64,000 nucleotides of DNA from Rhodobacterales bacterium 32-67-9 (GCA_002280515.1 NCEA01000009.1:42419-106418); one strand, 5' to 3'; counted from the stretch's first letter, positions 43,662-52,653 are shown. The notes: generated by a model from the sequence alone, not told the origin. Translations and numbers: made by a program.

Positions 43662-43675
43662 TTGATATAGGTCAA
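43662..43675. promoter_or_regulatory. FNR-type box upstream of ccoG
   Basis: TTGAT-ATAG-GTCAA matches the FNR consensus TTGAT-N4-ATCAA in nine of ten positions. Its centre lies about 69 bases before the ccoG ATG, a fit for class II activation. The surrounding 304-base gap between ccoG and the ccoP remnant holds this box and a terminator hairpin; I see nothing else in it. Confidence 0.75.
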
Positions 43676-43874
43676 AATTCCTGCCCGGAATGCGGCGAAT
43701 CCGCCGGCCTCTGATCGTATCGCGCTTTTCCGGGGAAGGTCTGGCCGCCGTTTCCCGGCGCATCGCGCGGAAGATCTTGGCTGGCAAGTGGTGTATGATC
43801 GGGTAGAAAGTGGAGAAAGGCACCGGCGCCCCCAGGAAACGCGCGAACAGGACGGGGCGCCGATGCTCTCTACC

Positions 43875-43896
43875 CGGGGGGGCTTACGCCCCCCCG
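43875..43896 (-). terminator. Hairpin after the cbb3 subunit operon
   Basis: CGGGGGGGC (43875-43883) and GCCCCCCCG (43888-43896) form a perfect 9-bp stem with a four-base loop, eight bases beyond the original ccoP stop at 43904. It ends the ccoNOQP transcript. A T-run is absent. Confidence 0.6.
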
Positions 43897-43903
43897 AATT
43901 CTG

Positions 43904-44014
43904 TTACTCGCCGCCACCGCGGCTGTGGACCCAGGCCGCGACGGCGCGGATGTCGGCCTCGCTGAGGCGTCCGGTCCAGGACGGCATCACGCCGAAGCGG
44001 GCATTGGTGACCGT
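43904..44014 (-). pseudogene. ccoP: Displaced 3' end of ccoP (lost frame)
   Basis: Read in the frame ending TAA at 43904, this stretch encodes [20 protein letters not shown] and continues to [13 protein letters not shown]. This is the normal C-terminus of CcoP, including the Met that ligates the second heme. It is out of frame with the upstream part (43987-44709) and has no start of its own. About 20-odd residues expected before it, the APNL-DAIWLYGG stretch of CcoP proteins, are missing. The junction lies near 44014-44020. Confidence 0.8.
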
Positions 44015-44709
44015 CCCCGGTCGCCGGTGCCGTCTTCCATGTGGCAGGCCGCACAGTTGTCGGCGAAGACCGTCGCGCCCTCGGTAGCGAGGCCCGCGTC
44101 ATGCTCCTGCCCCGAAATTTGCAGGACATATTGCACGACCTGGTCGATCTGCGCCGGCTCCAGCAACTCGTCGGCACCGAATTTCGGCATCTCGGAATAG
44201 CGGGCGTCAGCGTCGGTCGTATTGCGGATACCGTGAGTGATGGTGGTGTGGATATCCTCGATCGTGCCGCCCCAGAGCCAGTCGTTGTCGAGCAGGTTCG
44301 GATAGCCGACCGCACCGGCGGCACCCGAGCCGTGGCACTGCGCGCACCAGGTGCGGAAGACCGCGCCGCCGGCGTTCTGGGTGTAGTTGGCGAGGTCCGG
44401 ATCCGTGGCGATCGCGGTCAGGTCGGTGGCGACAAGCTTTGCCTCGACCGGCGCGTTGGCATCCTCGTAGCGCTGGATCTCCGCCGCGACGTCGGAGCGG
44501 GTATTCTGGTTCAGCAGACCCTGCGTCGCACCCGACACCAGCGGCCATGCCGGGTAGGCGATGGTGTAGAGGACGCCCCAGATGATCGTCAGGTAGAAGG
44601 TCCAGAGCCACCAGCGCGGCAGCGGGTTGTTGAATTCCTGAATGCCGTCCCATTCGTGGCCGGTGGTTTCAGGATCGACCTTGGAGGTCTGTACGGGTCT
44701 CTTGCTCAT
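43987..44709 (-). CDS. ccoP: CcoP, cbb3 oxidase diheme cytochrome c subunit, truncated by frameshift
   Basis: CcoP passes electrons from the bc1 complex or cytochrome cy to the CcoO heme and on to CcoN. The reading frame gives 240 residues, while intact relatives have about 290. The N-terminal anchor ([20 protein letters not shown]), heme motif 1 (C122-A-Q-C-H126), [10 protein letters not shown] and SEMPKFG are normal. Heme motif 2 (C219-A-A-C-H223) and EDGTGDRG are present, but then the frame runs into RSPMPASA and stops. The true C-terminus with the second-heme Met lies in another frame (43904-44014). The second heme should therefore lack its axial ligand. This is either a real lesion or a sequence/assembly error. 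The start overlaps the ccoQ stop. Confidence 0.85.
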   Translation of the reverse strand: MSKRPVQTSKVDPETTGHEWDGIQEFNNPLPRWWLWTFYLTIIWGVLYTIAYPAWPLVSGATQGLLNQNTRSDVAAEIQRYEDANAPVEAKLVATDLTAIATDPDLANYTQNAGGAVFRTWCAQCHGSGAAGAVGYPNLLDNDWLWGGTIEDIHTTITHGIRNTTDADARYSEMPKFGADELLEPAQIDQVVQYVLQISGQEHDAGLATEGATVFADNCAACHMEDGTGDRGRSPMPASA

Positions 44710-44924
44710 TTGAACGCCTCCTGCGCCTTGGCGCCGATGCTCCCCATCACGCCATTGTCTCGCGCGGGTTTGTCTTCATGCCGGAACGGGATGTTCGCGA
44801 TATCCTCGTGGACGCGCCGCGATCCGGGCCGGAAGGCCCAGAGAACGACGCCGAGGAAGACCAGCGTCAGTGCCAGAAGCACCCAGCTGTCGGCGAATTC
44901 CCTCAGGAGCGAATAGATATCCAT
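44706..44924 (-). CDS. ccoQ: CcoQ, small cbb3 oxidase subunit
   Basis: This is a 72-residue protein with a single helix ([19 protein letters not shown]) followed by [20 protein letters not shown], the CcoQ/FixQ pattern. CcoQ stabilises the complex. It overlaps ccoP by four bases (ATGA) and follows ccoO by 10 bases. Confidence 0.92.
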   Translation of the reverse strand: MDIYSLLREFADSWVLLALTLVFLGVVLWAFRPGSRRVHEDIANIPFRHEDKPARDNGVMGSIGAKAQEAFK

Positions 44925-44934
44925 CGCCCCCTCC

Positions 44935-45660
44935 TCAGCGGTTCGGGTCGGGCTGGAAGGTCGTGAAATCGACCATCGTGCCCAGAACCTGGAGATAGGC
45001 GATCAGCGCGTCCATCTCGGTGATGCCGGGCTGCCCGTCGAAATTCGACACGGTGGCGCCCGGATAGCGCTCGATCAGCCCGTCGGTGTCGGCGTCCGGA
45101 TCGGCCTGGGCGGCGAAGTCGGCCTTGGCCAGTTCGATCATCTCCGAAGTGTAGGGAACGCCGACCAGCGCATCCGTGCCGAGCCGCTCGTCGATCCAGG
45201 TGGGTTCGATCAGCCGGTTGGCGAGGAAACCGTATTTCGGCATCACCGATTCCGGCACCACCGATTGCGGGTCGGTCAGGTGGTCGACATGCCATTCGTC
45301 GGAATAGCGGCCGCCCACCCGGGCCAGATCCGGCCCGGTGCGCTTCGATCCCCACTGGAACGGATGGTCGTACATCGATTCCGCCGCGAGGCTGTAGTGG
45401 CCGTAGCGCTCCACCTCGTCGCGCATCGGCCGGATCATCTGGCTGTGGCAGACGTAGCAGCCTTCGCGGATGTAGATGTCGCGTCCGGTCAGTTCCAGGG
45501 GCGTGTAGGGACGCACGCCTTCCACTTTCTCGATCGTGTTCTCGAGGTAGAAGAGCGGGGCGATTTCCACGATGCCGCCGATCGTGACCACCGCGAAGGC
45601 GCCGATCAGAAGGGCCGTCGCGTTGGTCTCGAGGAACTTGTGCTTTTCAAGAATACCCAT
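44935..45660 (-). CDS. ccoO: CcoO, monoheme cytochrome c subunit of cbb3 oxidase
   Basis: This is a 241-residue membrane-anchored cytochrome c. The N-terminal helix ([20 protein letters not shown]) is followed by the heme motif in [13 protein letters not shown] and the family segments [36 protein letters not shown] and MPKYGFLAN with the axial Met. Start ATG 45660 gives [11 protein letters not shown]; upstream in-frame codons to 45726 belong to the leader. It lies 13 bases after ccoN. Confidence 0.96.
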   Translation of the reverse strand: MGILEKHKFLETNATALLIGAFAVVTIGGIVEIAPLFYLENTIEKVEGVRPYTPLELTGRDIYIREGCYVCHSQMIRPMRDEVERYGHYSLAAESMYDHPFQWGSKRTGPDLARVGGRYSDEWHVDHLTDPQSVVPESVMPKYGFLANRLIEPTWIDERLGTDALVGVPYTSEMIELAKADFAAQADPDADTDGLIERYPGATVSNFDGQPGITEMDALIAYLQVLGTMVDFTTFQPDPNR

Positions 45661-45673
45661 GATCCGGGCCCCC

Positions 45674-47275
45674 TTATTCGGCCGGGACAGCGTTGGAAGC
45701 ACCAGCCACGGCCGGCTGCTTCGCAACGGTTGCCCAGAGGTTGTAGACCATGATCAGCGCGCCGGTGAGGTAGAGAACCCCGCCGAGACCCCGCACCACG
45801 TACATCGGGAACTTCGCGGCGACGGTGTCGGCGAAGGCGTTCACGAGGAAGCCCTGGCTGTCCACTTCGCGCCACATCAGGCCTTCCATGATCCCGGTGA
45901 CCCACATCGAGGCGGCGTAGAGCACGATCCCGATGGTGGCGAGCCAGAAGTGCCAGCTGACCAGCGAGAGCGAATAGAGCCGCTCGCGGTTCCAGAGCCG
46001 AGGGGTCAGGAAGTAGAGCGCACCGAAGGTGATCATGCCGTTCCAGCCAAGCGCGCCGGAGTGGACGTGGCCGATGGTCCAGTCGGTGTAGTGGCTGAGC
46101 GAGTTCACCGCCTTGATCGACATCATCGGGCCTTCGAAGGTCGACATGCCGTAGAAGCCGACGGAAACCACCATCATCCGGATGATCGGATCGGTCCTGA
46201 GCTTGTCCCAGGCGCCCGAGAGCGTCATCAGGCCGTTGATCATGCCACCCCAGGACGGCATCCAGAGGATGATCGAGAACACCATGCCCAGCGTCGCGGC
46301 CCAGTCGGGCAGTGCGGTATAGTGCAGGTGGTGCGGACCGGCCCAGATGTAGAGGAAGATCAGCGCCCAGAAGTGGATGATGCTGAGCTTGTAGGAGTAG
46401 ACCGGCCGGCCGGCCTGCTTCGGCACGAAGTAGTACATCATGCCGAGAAAGCCGGCGGTCAGGAAGAAGCCGACCGCGTTATGGCCGTACCACCACTGCG
46501 TCATCGCGTCCTGCACGCCGGCGAAGACCTGCACCGACTTGGAGCCGAACATCGAGACCGGAATGGACAGGTTGTTGACCACATGCAGCATCGCGATGGT
46601 GACGATGAACGACAGGTAGAACCAGTTCGCGACGTAGATATGCGGCTCTTTCCGCTTGATGATCGTGCCGAGGAAGACCGCGAGGTAGGCGACCCAGACG
46701 ATCGTCAGCCACCAGTCGACGTACCATTCAGGCTCGGCGTATTCCTTGGACTGGGTGGCGCCGAGGATATAGCCGGTCGCCGCCAGCACGATGACGAGCT
46801 GGTAGCCCCAGAACACGAACCAGGCGAGGTTGCCGCCCCAGAGGCGGGCGGCCGAGGTGCGCTGGACGACATAGAAGGACGACATGATGAGGGCGTTGCC
46901 GCCGAAGGCGAAGATCACCGCCGAGGTGTGCAGCGGCCGGAGCTTGCCGAAGTTCAGGTAACCCTGCGTCAACTCGGAGAAATTCAGCGCCGGAAACGCG
47001 AGCTGGAAGGCGATCGTCACGCCGACGAGGAAGCCGACGACTCCCCAGAGCGAGGTCGCGATCACGCCCGCGCGCACCACTCCGTCATTGTATTCGTTGA
47101 CCGGCGCCGACCGGCTGTCGCCCGTGTGGCGCAGCACCCACAGAAAGGTCAGCGCGGCGGCAAGCATCACCGTCAACGCGTTCACCATATAGGCCAGATC
47201 ATGCGCGTAATTGGCGGCAATCGCGGCTAGAACCGCGATGGCGCCAAGCACGGCGAGCTTAATGTAATCCCACAT
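45674..47275 (-). CDS. ccoN: CcoN, catalytic subunit I of cbb3 oxidase
   Basis: CcoN carries low-spin heme b and the heme b3-CuB oxygen-reducing centre. The 533-residue protein has twelve or so membrane helices and the family His residues, including [50 protein letters not shown] and the copper and heme ligand stretch [31 protein letters not shown] holds later His ligands. It is the first gene of ccoNOQP. Two FNR boxes lie 97 and 130 bases upstream in the space shared with usp. Confidence 0.97.
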   Translation of the reverse strand: MWDYIKLAVLGAIAVLAAIAANYAHDLAYMVNALTVMLAAALTFLWVLRHTGDSRSAPVNEYNDGVVRAGVIATSLWGVVGFLVGVTIAFQLAFPALNFSELTQGYLNFGKLRPLHTSAVIFAFGGNALIMSSFYVVQRTSAARLWGGNLAWFVFWGYQLVIVLAATGYILGATQSKEYAEPEWYVDWWLTIVWVAYLAVFLGTIIKRKEPHIYVANWFYLSFIVTIAMLHVVNNLSIPVSMFGSKSVQVFAGVQDAMTQWWYGHNAVGFFLTAGFLGMMYYFVPKQAGRPVYSYKLSIIHFWALIFLYIWAGPHHLHYTALPDWAATLGMVFSIILWMPSWGGMINGLMTLSGAWDKLRTDPIIRMMVVSVGFYGMSTFEGPMMSIKAVNSLSHYTDWTIGHVHSGALGWNGMITFGALYFLTPRLWNRERLYSLSLVSWHFWLATIGIVLYAASMWVTGIMEGLMWREVDSQGFLVNAFADTVAAKFPMYVVRGLGGVLYLTGALIMVYNLWATVAKQPAVAGASNAVPAE

Positions 47276-47371
47276 CTCAACGTTCCCTCGTCATGCCTTC
47301 CCCGCCCGATTCGTTAGCGCCCGGGCGGTCTTTGACTGGCCGGGTTTTGGACGCGGAGGGAGGGAGACGCA

Positions 47372-47385
47372 TTGATCTGGGTCAA
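47372..47385. promoter_or_regulatory. FNR-type box, ccoN side
   Basis: TTGAT-CTGG-GTCAA is one of two boxes in the divergent ccoN-usp space. Its centre lies about 103 bases before ccoN. It is identical to the box at 52605-52618. Confidence 0.75.
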
Positions 47386-47404
47386 ATCCGGCTCCGCACC
47401 GCGC

Positions 47405-47418
47405 TTGATCCTTGTCAA
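47405..47418. promoter_or_regulatory. FNR-type box, usp side
   Basis: TTGAT-CCTT-GTCAA lies 33 bases from the first box and about 75 bases (centre) before the usp start, well placed to activate usp. The two boxes may serve the two divergent promoters separately. Confidence 0.72.
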
Positions 47419-47485
47419 AGCCCGAGCCCCGGCGATCCCGTAAATGTCGCCTCACACCGTTCGGTGTAGCAAAAGGAGAAGTCCG

Positions 47486-48325
47486 ATGGCCTTCAAGTCC
47501 ATACTCACGATCGTCACCGACCCGAAGGGCGCGGCCTCCCAGATCGACGCCGCTGTCGCCCTGGCCAGGCGCGAGGACGCGCATCTCGACGTGCTCTGCA
47601 TCGGCGTCGACCGCACCCAGACCGGGTACTATTACGCCGGCGCCACGGCGATCCTCACCCAGGAAGCCTACAACCAGGCGAAGGAAGAGGCTGCCTCCGC
47701 CGAAGCTGCCGTCCGCCAGCGCCTCGAGGCCGAGGATATCCGCTGGGGCGTCGACACAGCGGTCGCCCAGATCGGCGCACTCGGCGGGCCGGTCGCGATG
47801 CTCGCGCGGTTTTCCGACCTCGTGGTGCTCGCCAAGCCCTACGGCAAGTCGGTGAATCCCGCGGCCGAGGCGATTCTCGAGGCCGCGCTCTTCGAAGGTC
47901 GCGCCCCGATCCTGGTTCTGCCGGAAGGCTACGAGGGCGCCGATTTCGGCAAGCGTATCGTGCTTGCCTGGAACCAGAGCGACGAGTCGCTTATCGCCGC
48001 GCGCGCGGCGCTTCCGCTCCTGAAGGCCGCGACGGCGGTCGACATCACCATCATAGACCCTCCGAGCCACGGGCCGGAGCGGTCCGACCCCGGAGGGATG
48101 CTGTCGCAGCTTCTGTCGCGCCACGGCGTTCATGCCGAGGTCTCGGTCCTGGCGAAGACCCTGCCGAAAACCTCCGAAGTGCTGTCGCGCCACGCCCGCG
48201 ACATCAATGCCGACCTGATCGTGATGGGGGCCTATGGCCATTCCCGGTTCCGCGAGGCGATCCTTGGCGGCGCCACCCGCAACATGCTGGAGATGACCGA
48301 GGTTCCGGTATTCATGGCGCACTGA
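47486..48325 (+). CDS. Universal stress protein, tandem Usp domains
   Basis: This is a 279-residue protein with two Usp domains: an N-terminal one from MAFKSILTIVTDPKG and a C-terminal one with KRIVLAWNQSDESLIAARAA and the ending DLIVMGAYGHSRFREAILGG plus ATRNML, an ATP-binding-type G-x2-G-x9-G-(S/T) motif. AAAAGGAG lies before ATG 47486, chosen over 47444. It is divergent from ccoN, and by the FNR boxes is probably induced at low oxygen. Two hairpins follow the stop. Confidence 0.9.
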   Translation: MAFKSILTIVTDPKGAASQIDAAVALARREDAHLDVLCIGVDRTQTGYYYAGATAILTQEAYNQAKEEAASAEAAVRQRLEAEDIRWGVDTAVAQIGALGGPVAMLARFSDLVVLAKPYGKSVNPAAEAILEAALFEGRAPILVLPEGYEGADFGKRIVLAWNQSDESLIAARAALPLLKAATAVDITIIDPPSHGPERSDPGGMLSQLLSRHGVHAEVSVLAKTLPKTSEVLSRHARDINADLIVMGAYGHSRFREAILGGATRNMLEMTEVPVFMAH

Positions 48326-48338
48326 AACGACGCCGGAT

Positions 48339-48357
48339 GCCGGGCCTTTTGCCCGGC
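48339..48357 (+). terminator. Hairpin after usp
   Basis: GCCGGGC (48339-48345) pairs with GCCCGGC (48351-48357) around a CTTTT loop, 13 bases after the usp stop. No T-run follows. Confidence 0.5.
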
Positions 48358-48378
48358 CCCGGCGATCCCGGCAAGGCA

Positions 48379-48398
48379 AGGCGGGTATGAACCCGCCT
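48379..48398. terminator. Second hairpin between convergent usp and mttB-like genes
   Basis: AGGCGGGT (48379-48386) and ACCCGCCT (48391-48398) form an 8-bp stem with an ATGA loop just beyond the stop of the MttB-family gene. It may serve the minus-strand transcript. Confidence 0.5.
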
Positions 48399-48408
48399 CG
48401 CGCGCGCC

Positions 48409-49971
48409 TCAGATCACCTCGACCGCCCCGGCATAGGCCGCGACGATATGCTCGTCGGCATGGGCCGCCAGCGCCGCGATTTCGGCGCGCTGATCCTCTG
48501 ACAGGACGCCCTCCTCCGGCGCTGCGGCAATCGCCGCCAGCGCAGCCTCCCGCGCCGCGTCGAAGGCGGTGCGGCGGCCCGACTTCTCGTAGTCGTCGCG
48601 CCCCTGCCGCAGGAAGACGGACGGCGACAACTGGTCGCGGCAGGTCTGGATCGTATGCGGGCTGTCAAGAAAATGCCCGCCCGTGCGGATCCTGAGCATC
48701 TCGGCCCAGTTCATGTCCTCCTCGGCGAGCGAGGGCCTGCGGATGAACCGCCGCATCATCGCGCCGATCTCGTTGTCCATGACCGCCTGCACCGGGCTGA
48801 ACACCGTCGCACATTCAAGCTGCCCGACTCCGCCGAGAATATCCGCCCCGGCCAGCGCCACCGTCTGCCCGATCAGCGCCCGTTCGGCCATCGACTGGTG
48901 GTCGACGTCCGGCGTGTCCGATCCTGAGCCGTAGGTGTGGGTGACCATCCCGAACCCGTCCTTCATCAACTGGACCGACATGTTCGCAGCCTGGAGGCTC
49001 TCCACGCAGGATTGCAGCGCGCTTCCGGTGCGCATGTCGAGCGTGAACATCAGCGGCGTCGCGATCACCGGGATGCCCGGCGCCAGCACATGCGCCATCA
49101 CCGTCATGCCGACGATCTCGGCCGCCGCCATCACCGCCATCGACGGCACCGAGAGGGGCGCCGTGCCGCCCGAGGAGGGCAGCGAGCAGGCATGGAGCGG
49201 CACGCCGTACTGCCCCGCCGCGATGATCACCTGCGTGTCCATGAACTTGAATTCGAGCGGCGTGAAGGAACAGGTGATGGCGCTGGTGATCGGATTGGCG
49301 CGCAATTCCGCCTCGCCGCCGGCCGCGATCGCGGCGATCTTCATCAGGTAATCGACGTTCTGCCACTGGTAGGGCTGCATCCAGACATGCTTGTCGGTCC
49401 GCGCGATCAGCCGGCCGAAACTGTGGATGTCGGCGGTCTTTTCCGGCACACCGTGCACGAAGGGATGAGCGATGAACCCGACCTGGTCGAGCGTGTTGGC
49501 CACGGCCGCGATCTCCGAGACCGCCGTCAGATCCATGTTGCGGTATTTCGCGTCACGCGGATTGACGTAGCCGTGGCCGCCGGTGCCGGTGCGCATGACA
49601 AAACCGCCGTCGGGGCGCGGCAGGGCCAGATCGAGATCGCGGCGCTTGCCCGCGAGCCGCGCGGTCTTCGGCGTCGCCGTCATCGCCTCGGCGATCATCC
49701 CGCGTGGCAGCCGCAGCCGGTCGGCATCGCGCCCCTCGGTCGCGCCCGCCGCGAGGAAGGCCTTGCGCGCCTCGGGATGCAGCACGACGACGCCGTAATC
49801 GGCCAGAAGCGCAATGGCCCGCGCCTTCAGAGTTTCAACCTCGCCTTCGTCGAGAAAGCCGAACCGGGCGCGGGGGCCGACCGGGCTTTCCTGTCGGAAC
49901 GCGGTGGCGGTAAGGGATTTGCGGACGACACGCGCGCGACGAGCCGGACGGTCGATGGAGCCTTGTTCCAT
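48409..49971 (-). CDS. Trimethylamine methyltransferase (MttB) family protein, non-pyrrolysine type
   Basis: This is a 520-residue member of the MttB superfamily, TIM-barrel methyltransferases that move methyl groups from quaternary amines to a corrinoid protein. Family segments include RTGTGGHGYVNPRDAKYRNM, HACSLPSSGGTAPLSVPSMA and TYGSGSDTPDVDHQSMAERA. There is no in-frame amber codon, so it is not a pyrrolysine MttB and may act on glycine betaine, carnitine or a similar compound. ATG 49971 has GGAGG five bases upstream. No corrinoid protein or corrinoid reductase gene is adjacent, so its acceptor is unknown. Confidence 0.88.
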   Translation of the reverse strand: MEQGSIDRPARRARVVRKSLTATAFRQESPVGPRARFGFLDEGEVETLKARAIALLADYGVVVLHPEARKAFLAAGATEGRDADRLRLPRGMIAEAMTATPKTARLAGKRRDLDLALPRPDGGFVMRTGTGGHGYVNPRDAKYRNMDLTAVSEIAAVANTLDQVGFIAHPFVHGVPEKTADIHSFGRLIARTDKHVWMQPYQWQNVDYLMKIAAIAAGGEAELRANPITSAITCSFTPLEFKFMDTQVIIAAGQYGVPLHACSLPSSGGTAPLSVPSMAVMAAAEIVGMTVMAHVLAPGIPVIATPLMFTLDMRTGSALQSCVESLQAANMSVQLMKDGFGMVTHTYGSGSDTPDVDHQSMAERALIGQTVALAGADILGGVGQLECATVFSPVQAVMDNEIGAMMRRFIRRPSLAEEDMNWAEMLRIRTGGHFLDSPHTIQTCRDQLSPSVFLRQGRDDYEKSGRRTAFDAAREAALAAIAAAPEEGVLSEDQRAEIAALAAHADEHIVAAYAGAVEVI

Positions 49972-50096
49972 ATGTACCTCCATGGAAACAGAGATAGATA
50001 CGGCACACACCGATTAGGCTGACTGCCTGCCGACTTCAGCTCAGACGCGAGATTAGCACGTGCCGGAATTGCGTCAACGGCGTCGCGCAGGGCTCC

Positions 50097-50846
50097 TCAG
50101 ATGGACCCGGCCTCGACCATGTAGTTGTTGGCCGTGCACATGGCGGCGTCGTCCGAAGCCAGGAACAGCACCATCCGTGCGACATGGACCGGGTCGATCG
50201 GATCGGGCAGGCATTGCCGATTCAGATGCGCGGCGAGCGCCTCCGGCGTCACCCACAATTCCTTCTGCCGCTCGGTCATCACCCAGCCCGGCACCACGGT
50301 GTTGACGCGGATGCGGTGGCGGCCAAGTTCCCGCGCCATCGAGCGGGTCAGCCCGTGCACCGCCGATTTCGCCGTCGCATAGACCGGCAGACCGCCCACC
50401 GCCTCCCACCAGGAGTTCGAGCTGATGTTGACGATCGACCCACCGCCGGCGGCGATCATCCCCCGGGCCACCGCCTGGATGGTGAAGAACATGTGGCGCA
50501 GGTTGGTGGCGAATCGCTCGTCCCAGTAGTCCGCCGTCACCTCGCGCCAGTCGTGGCGGTCGTCGCGCGCGGCGTTGTTGACGAGGACGGCAAACGGCCC
50601 GACCTCCGACGCGAGATCGGCGATTGCCGCCTGCGTCGCGGTGATGTCGCAGAGGTCGCAAAGCCGGTGAGCGGCGCCGGTCCGCGCCGCCACATCGCGG
50701 CTTGCCTCAGCGTCGCGGTCGAGGAACGCCACCCGTGCACCCTGCTCGGCAAAGGCCGTGACGATCCGCGCCCCGATGCCGGAGGCGCCGCCAGTGACCA
50801 GAACGGCCTTGCCGTTCAGGCTCGGATAAATGGCGAAATCGGTCAT
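50097..50846 (-). CDS. Short-chain dehydrogenase/reductase (sugar dehydrogenase-like)
   Basis: This is a 249-residue classical SDR with all catalytic parts: TGGASGIGARI for cofactor, VNNAARDDRHDW, the Ser in NISSNSWW and Tyr-x3-Lys in VYATAKSAVHG. The Asp at the end of strand two (FLDRD) suggests NAD. NAARDDRHDW, with DYWDERFATNLRH, is the kind of pattern seen in pentose or galactose dehydrogenases. The substrate remains a guess. ATG 50846 has GGAG eight bases upstream. It is divergent from the next gene. Confidence 0.85.
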   Translation of the reverse strand: MTDFAIYPSLNGKAVLVTGGASGIGARIVTAFAEQGARVAFLDRDAEASRDVAARTGAAHRLCDLCDITATQAAIADLASEVGPFAVLVNNAARDDRHDWREVTADYWDERFATNLRHMFFTIQAVARGMIAAGGGSIVNISSNSWWEAVGGLPVYATAKSAVHGLTRSMARELGRHRIRVNTVVPGWVMTERQKELWVTPEALAAHLNRQCLPDPIDPVHVARMVLFLASDDAAMCTANNYMVEAGSI

Positions 50847-50948
50847 TGGCACTCTCCTGCGGTCGTCTGTCCGGCCGGACCCTACAACGGCTTGCGGGCG
50901 GCTGCCACTTGATCCCTAATGGCGGCCGGAAATCGGAGGAACGGAACC

Positions 50949-51839
50949 ATGACCGAGGAAAAGATCGGCTTCGTCGGGATCGGCCTGATGGGCCACGGCA
51001 TGTCCGCGAACATCCGGAAGGCCGGCTATCCGCTGACGGTCATCGCCCACCGCAACCGCGCCCCGGTCGAGGATCTGCTGGCGAGGGGCGCGACCGAGGC
51101 GACGACACTCGCCGACCTTGCCCGCGCGTCCTCGGTCATCTTCATCTGCGCGCCCGGCTCGCCGCAGGTCGAGGCGATCGTCGCCGGTCTCTTGCCGGGG
51201 CTTGGCGACGGCAGCGTCGTCGTCGATTGCTCCACCTCCGACCCGACCTCGACCGAAAAACTGGCCGGGATACTCGCCGAACGCGGCACGCATCTGGTCG
51301 ATGCCCCGCTCGGCGGCACGCCAGTCCAGGCCGAGGAGGGCAAGCTGGCCGCGATGGTCGGTGCCGACGACGCGGTCTTTGCCCGGATCCGGCCGGTCAT
51401 AGACACCTGGGCGGCGACGGTCGCCCATCTTGGTCCGACCGGAACCGGGCACCGGATGAAGCTTCTGAACAACTTCCTGTCGCTCGGCTATGCCGCGCTC
51501 TATTCCGAGGCGCTGGCGCTTTCGGCCAGGGTCGGCATCCCGGTCGCGACCTTCGACAGCGTGATCCGCGGCAGCCGGATGGACTGCGGCTTTTACCAGA
51601 CCTTCATGGGCTACGCGCGCGACGGCAACCGCGAGGCGCACAGGTTCACCCTGACCAATGCGCTGAAGGATCTGCGCTATCTCGAAAGCATGGCGGATGC
51701 GGCGGGGCTGGCCAATCCGGTCGGCAACGCGGCCAAGAACAGCTTCGCGATGGCGGTCGCGGCCGGCGGCGGCGGGCCGGAGGATTACGTTCCGCACCTC
51801 GTGGATTTCGTCGCCCGGCGGAACGGCATCGCCGGATAG
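50949..51839 (+). CDS. Beta-hydroxyacid dehydrogenase family (tartronate semialdehyde reductase-like)
   Basis: This is a 296-residue NAD(P)-dependent dehydrogenase of the 3-hydroxyisobutyrate / GarR group. It has the Rossmann motif GFVGIGLMGHGMSANIRKAG, the substrate-loop DAPLGGTPVQAEEGKLAAMV and catalytic Lys in GTGHRMKLLNNFLSLGY. ATG 50949 follows GGAGG; the frame is open upstream to 50919 without family residues. The substrate is unknown; pairing with the divergent SDR suggests joint use in sugar or sugar-acid catabolism. It converges on fnrL with 9 bases between stops. Confidence 0.85.
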   Translation: MTEEKIGFVGIGLMGHGMSANIRKAGYPLTVIAHRNRAPVEDLLARGATEATTLADLARASSVIFICAPGSPQVEAIVAGLLPGLGDGSVVVDCSTSDPTSTEKLAGILAERGTHLVDAPLGGTPVQAEEGKLAAMVGADDAVFARIRPVIDTWAATVAHLGPTGTGHRMKLLNNFLSLGYAALYSEALALSARVGIPVATFDSVIRGSRMDCGFYQTFMGYARDGNREAHRFTLTNALKDLRYLESMADAAGLANPVGNAAKNSFAMAVAAGGGGPEDYVPHLVDFVARRNGIAG

Positions 51840-51848
51840 TCCCCGGCC

Positions 51849-52595
51849 TCAGCCGACGAGGCCGCCGTCCGCGTCGTCGCCGGCCTCTTCCAGAAGCCGG
51901 TCGAAGCTAGGCACGACGACATGCCGCTTGCCTTCCAGAACGATGATCCCGTCGCGCTTCAGCGCCGACATCTGCCGGCTTACTGTCTCGAGCGTCAGGC
52001 CGAGGTAATCCGCCATCGCCTCGCGCGTCAGCGGCAGGTCGAAGATCATCCGGCCCTGCGGTACCTTCAGGTGCAGCGAGGCCTCGCGGCGGGCAACGAT
52101 GGCAAGCAGGCTCGCGATTTTCTCGCGCGCGGTCTTGCGGCCAAGCAGCAGCATCCATTCCCGCGCCGCGTCAAGTTCGTCGAGCGTCATCTCCAGCAAA
52201 CGCTGGCCGATATGCGGGGTACGGCCCATCAGTTCCTCGAACGGCTTCTTGCGGAAGCAGCACATCAGAAGGTCGGTCGTCGCGATGACGTTGTACGGCG
52301 CCTTGTCGCGGCCCGGACGTCCCACGAAATCGGACGGGAAGAGCAGTCCGACCGTCTGGGTCCGCCCGTCTTCCATCACCTGGGTCAACGTCGCGACGCC
52401 CGAAACCACCGAGGCGACAAAATCCATCCGGTCGCCGGACCAGAGCAGAGTCTGGCCCGCTTCGAAGCTGCGATAGAACTTGATCGAATCAAGCGCCTCC
52501 AGTTCGTCCGTTTCGCAACGGGCGCAGACCGCCCGGTGGCGGATCTGACAGTTGCCGCAGTTCGGCGCGGACAGTGGGGCTTCGTGAACTGTCAT
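51849..52595 (-). CDS. fnrL: FnrL, oxygen-responsive Crp/Fnr transcription factor
   Basis: FnrL senses oxygen through a 4Fe-4S cluster and activates low-oxygen genes. The 248-residue product starts MTVHEAPLSAPNCGNCQIRH and has cluster Cys candidates C13, C16, C24 and a further Cys at 27, with C112 or C113 in the domain as the last ligand. The HTH (LTREAMADYLGLTLETVSRQ) has the E-x2-S-R recognition helix that reads TTGAT. ATG 52595 matches family starts. It is divergent from hemN with one FNR box between, only 10 bases from its own start. Confidence 0.95.
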   Translation of the reverse strand: MTVHEAPLSAPNCGNCQIRHRAVCARCETDELEALDSIKFYRSFEAGQTLLWSGDRMDFVASVVSGVATLTQVMEDGRTQTVGLLFPSDFVGRPGRDKAPYNVIATTDLLMCCFRKKPFEELMGRTPHIGQRLLEMTLDELDAAREWMLLLGRKTAREKIASLLAIVARREASLHLKVPQGRMIFDLPLTREAMADYLGLTLETVSRQMSALKRDGIIVLEGKRHVVVPSFDRLLEEAGDDADGGLVG

Positions 52596-52604
52596 CTGCA
52601 TTCT

Positions 52605-52618
52605 TTGATCTGGGTCAA
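52605..52618. promoter_or_regulatory. FNR-type box between fnrL and hemN
   Basis: TTGAT-CTGG-GTCAA, identical to the box at 47372-47385. Its centre is 42 bases before the hemN ATG and 17 before the fnrL ATG. It could activate hemN while limiting fnrL itself. Confidence 0.75.
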
Positions 52619-52653
52619 TGTGGCAAGCCTTGCCTGTGCCTAACGCTAGGCAC

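Noticed and set aside
44008-44024. Programmed frameshift as explanation for the ccoP break
   Set aside because: A shift alone would not restore the missing APNL-DAIWLYGG stretch, and no slippery run with a stimulatory structure is evident.
43788-44087. Plus-strand open frame across the ccoP end
   Set aside because: It overlaps the terminator and the ccoP C-terminus; low-complexity product without ribosome site.
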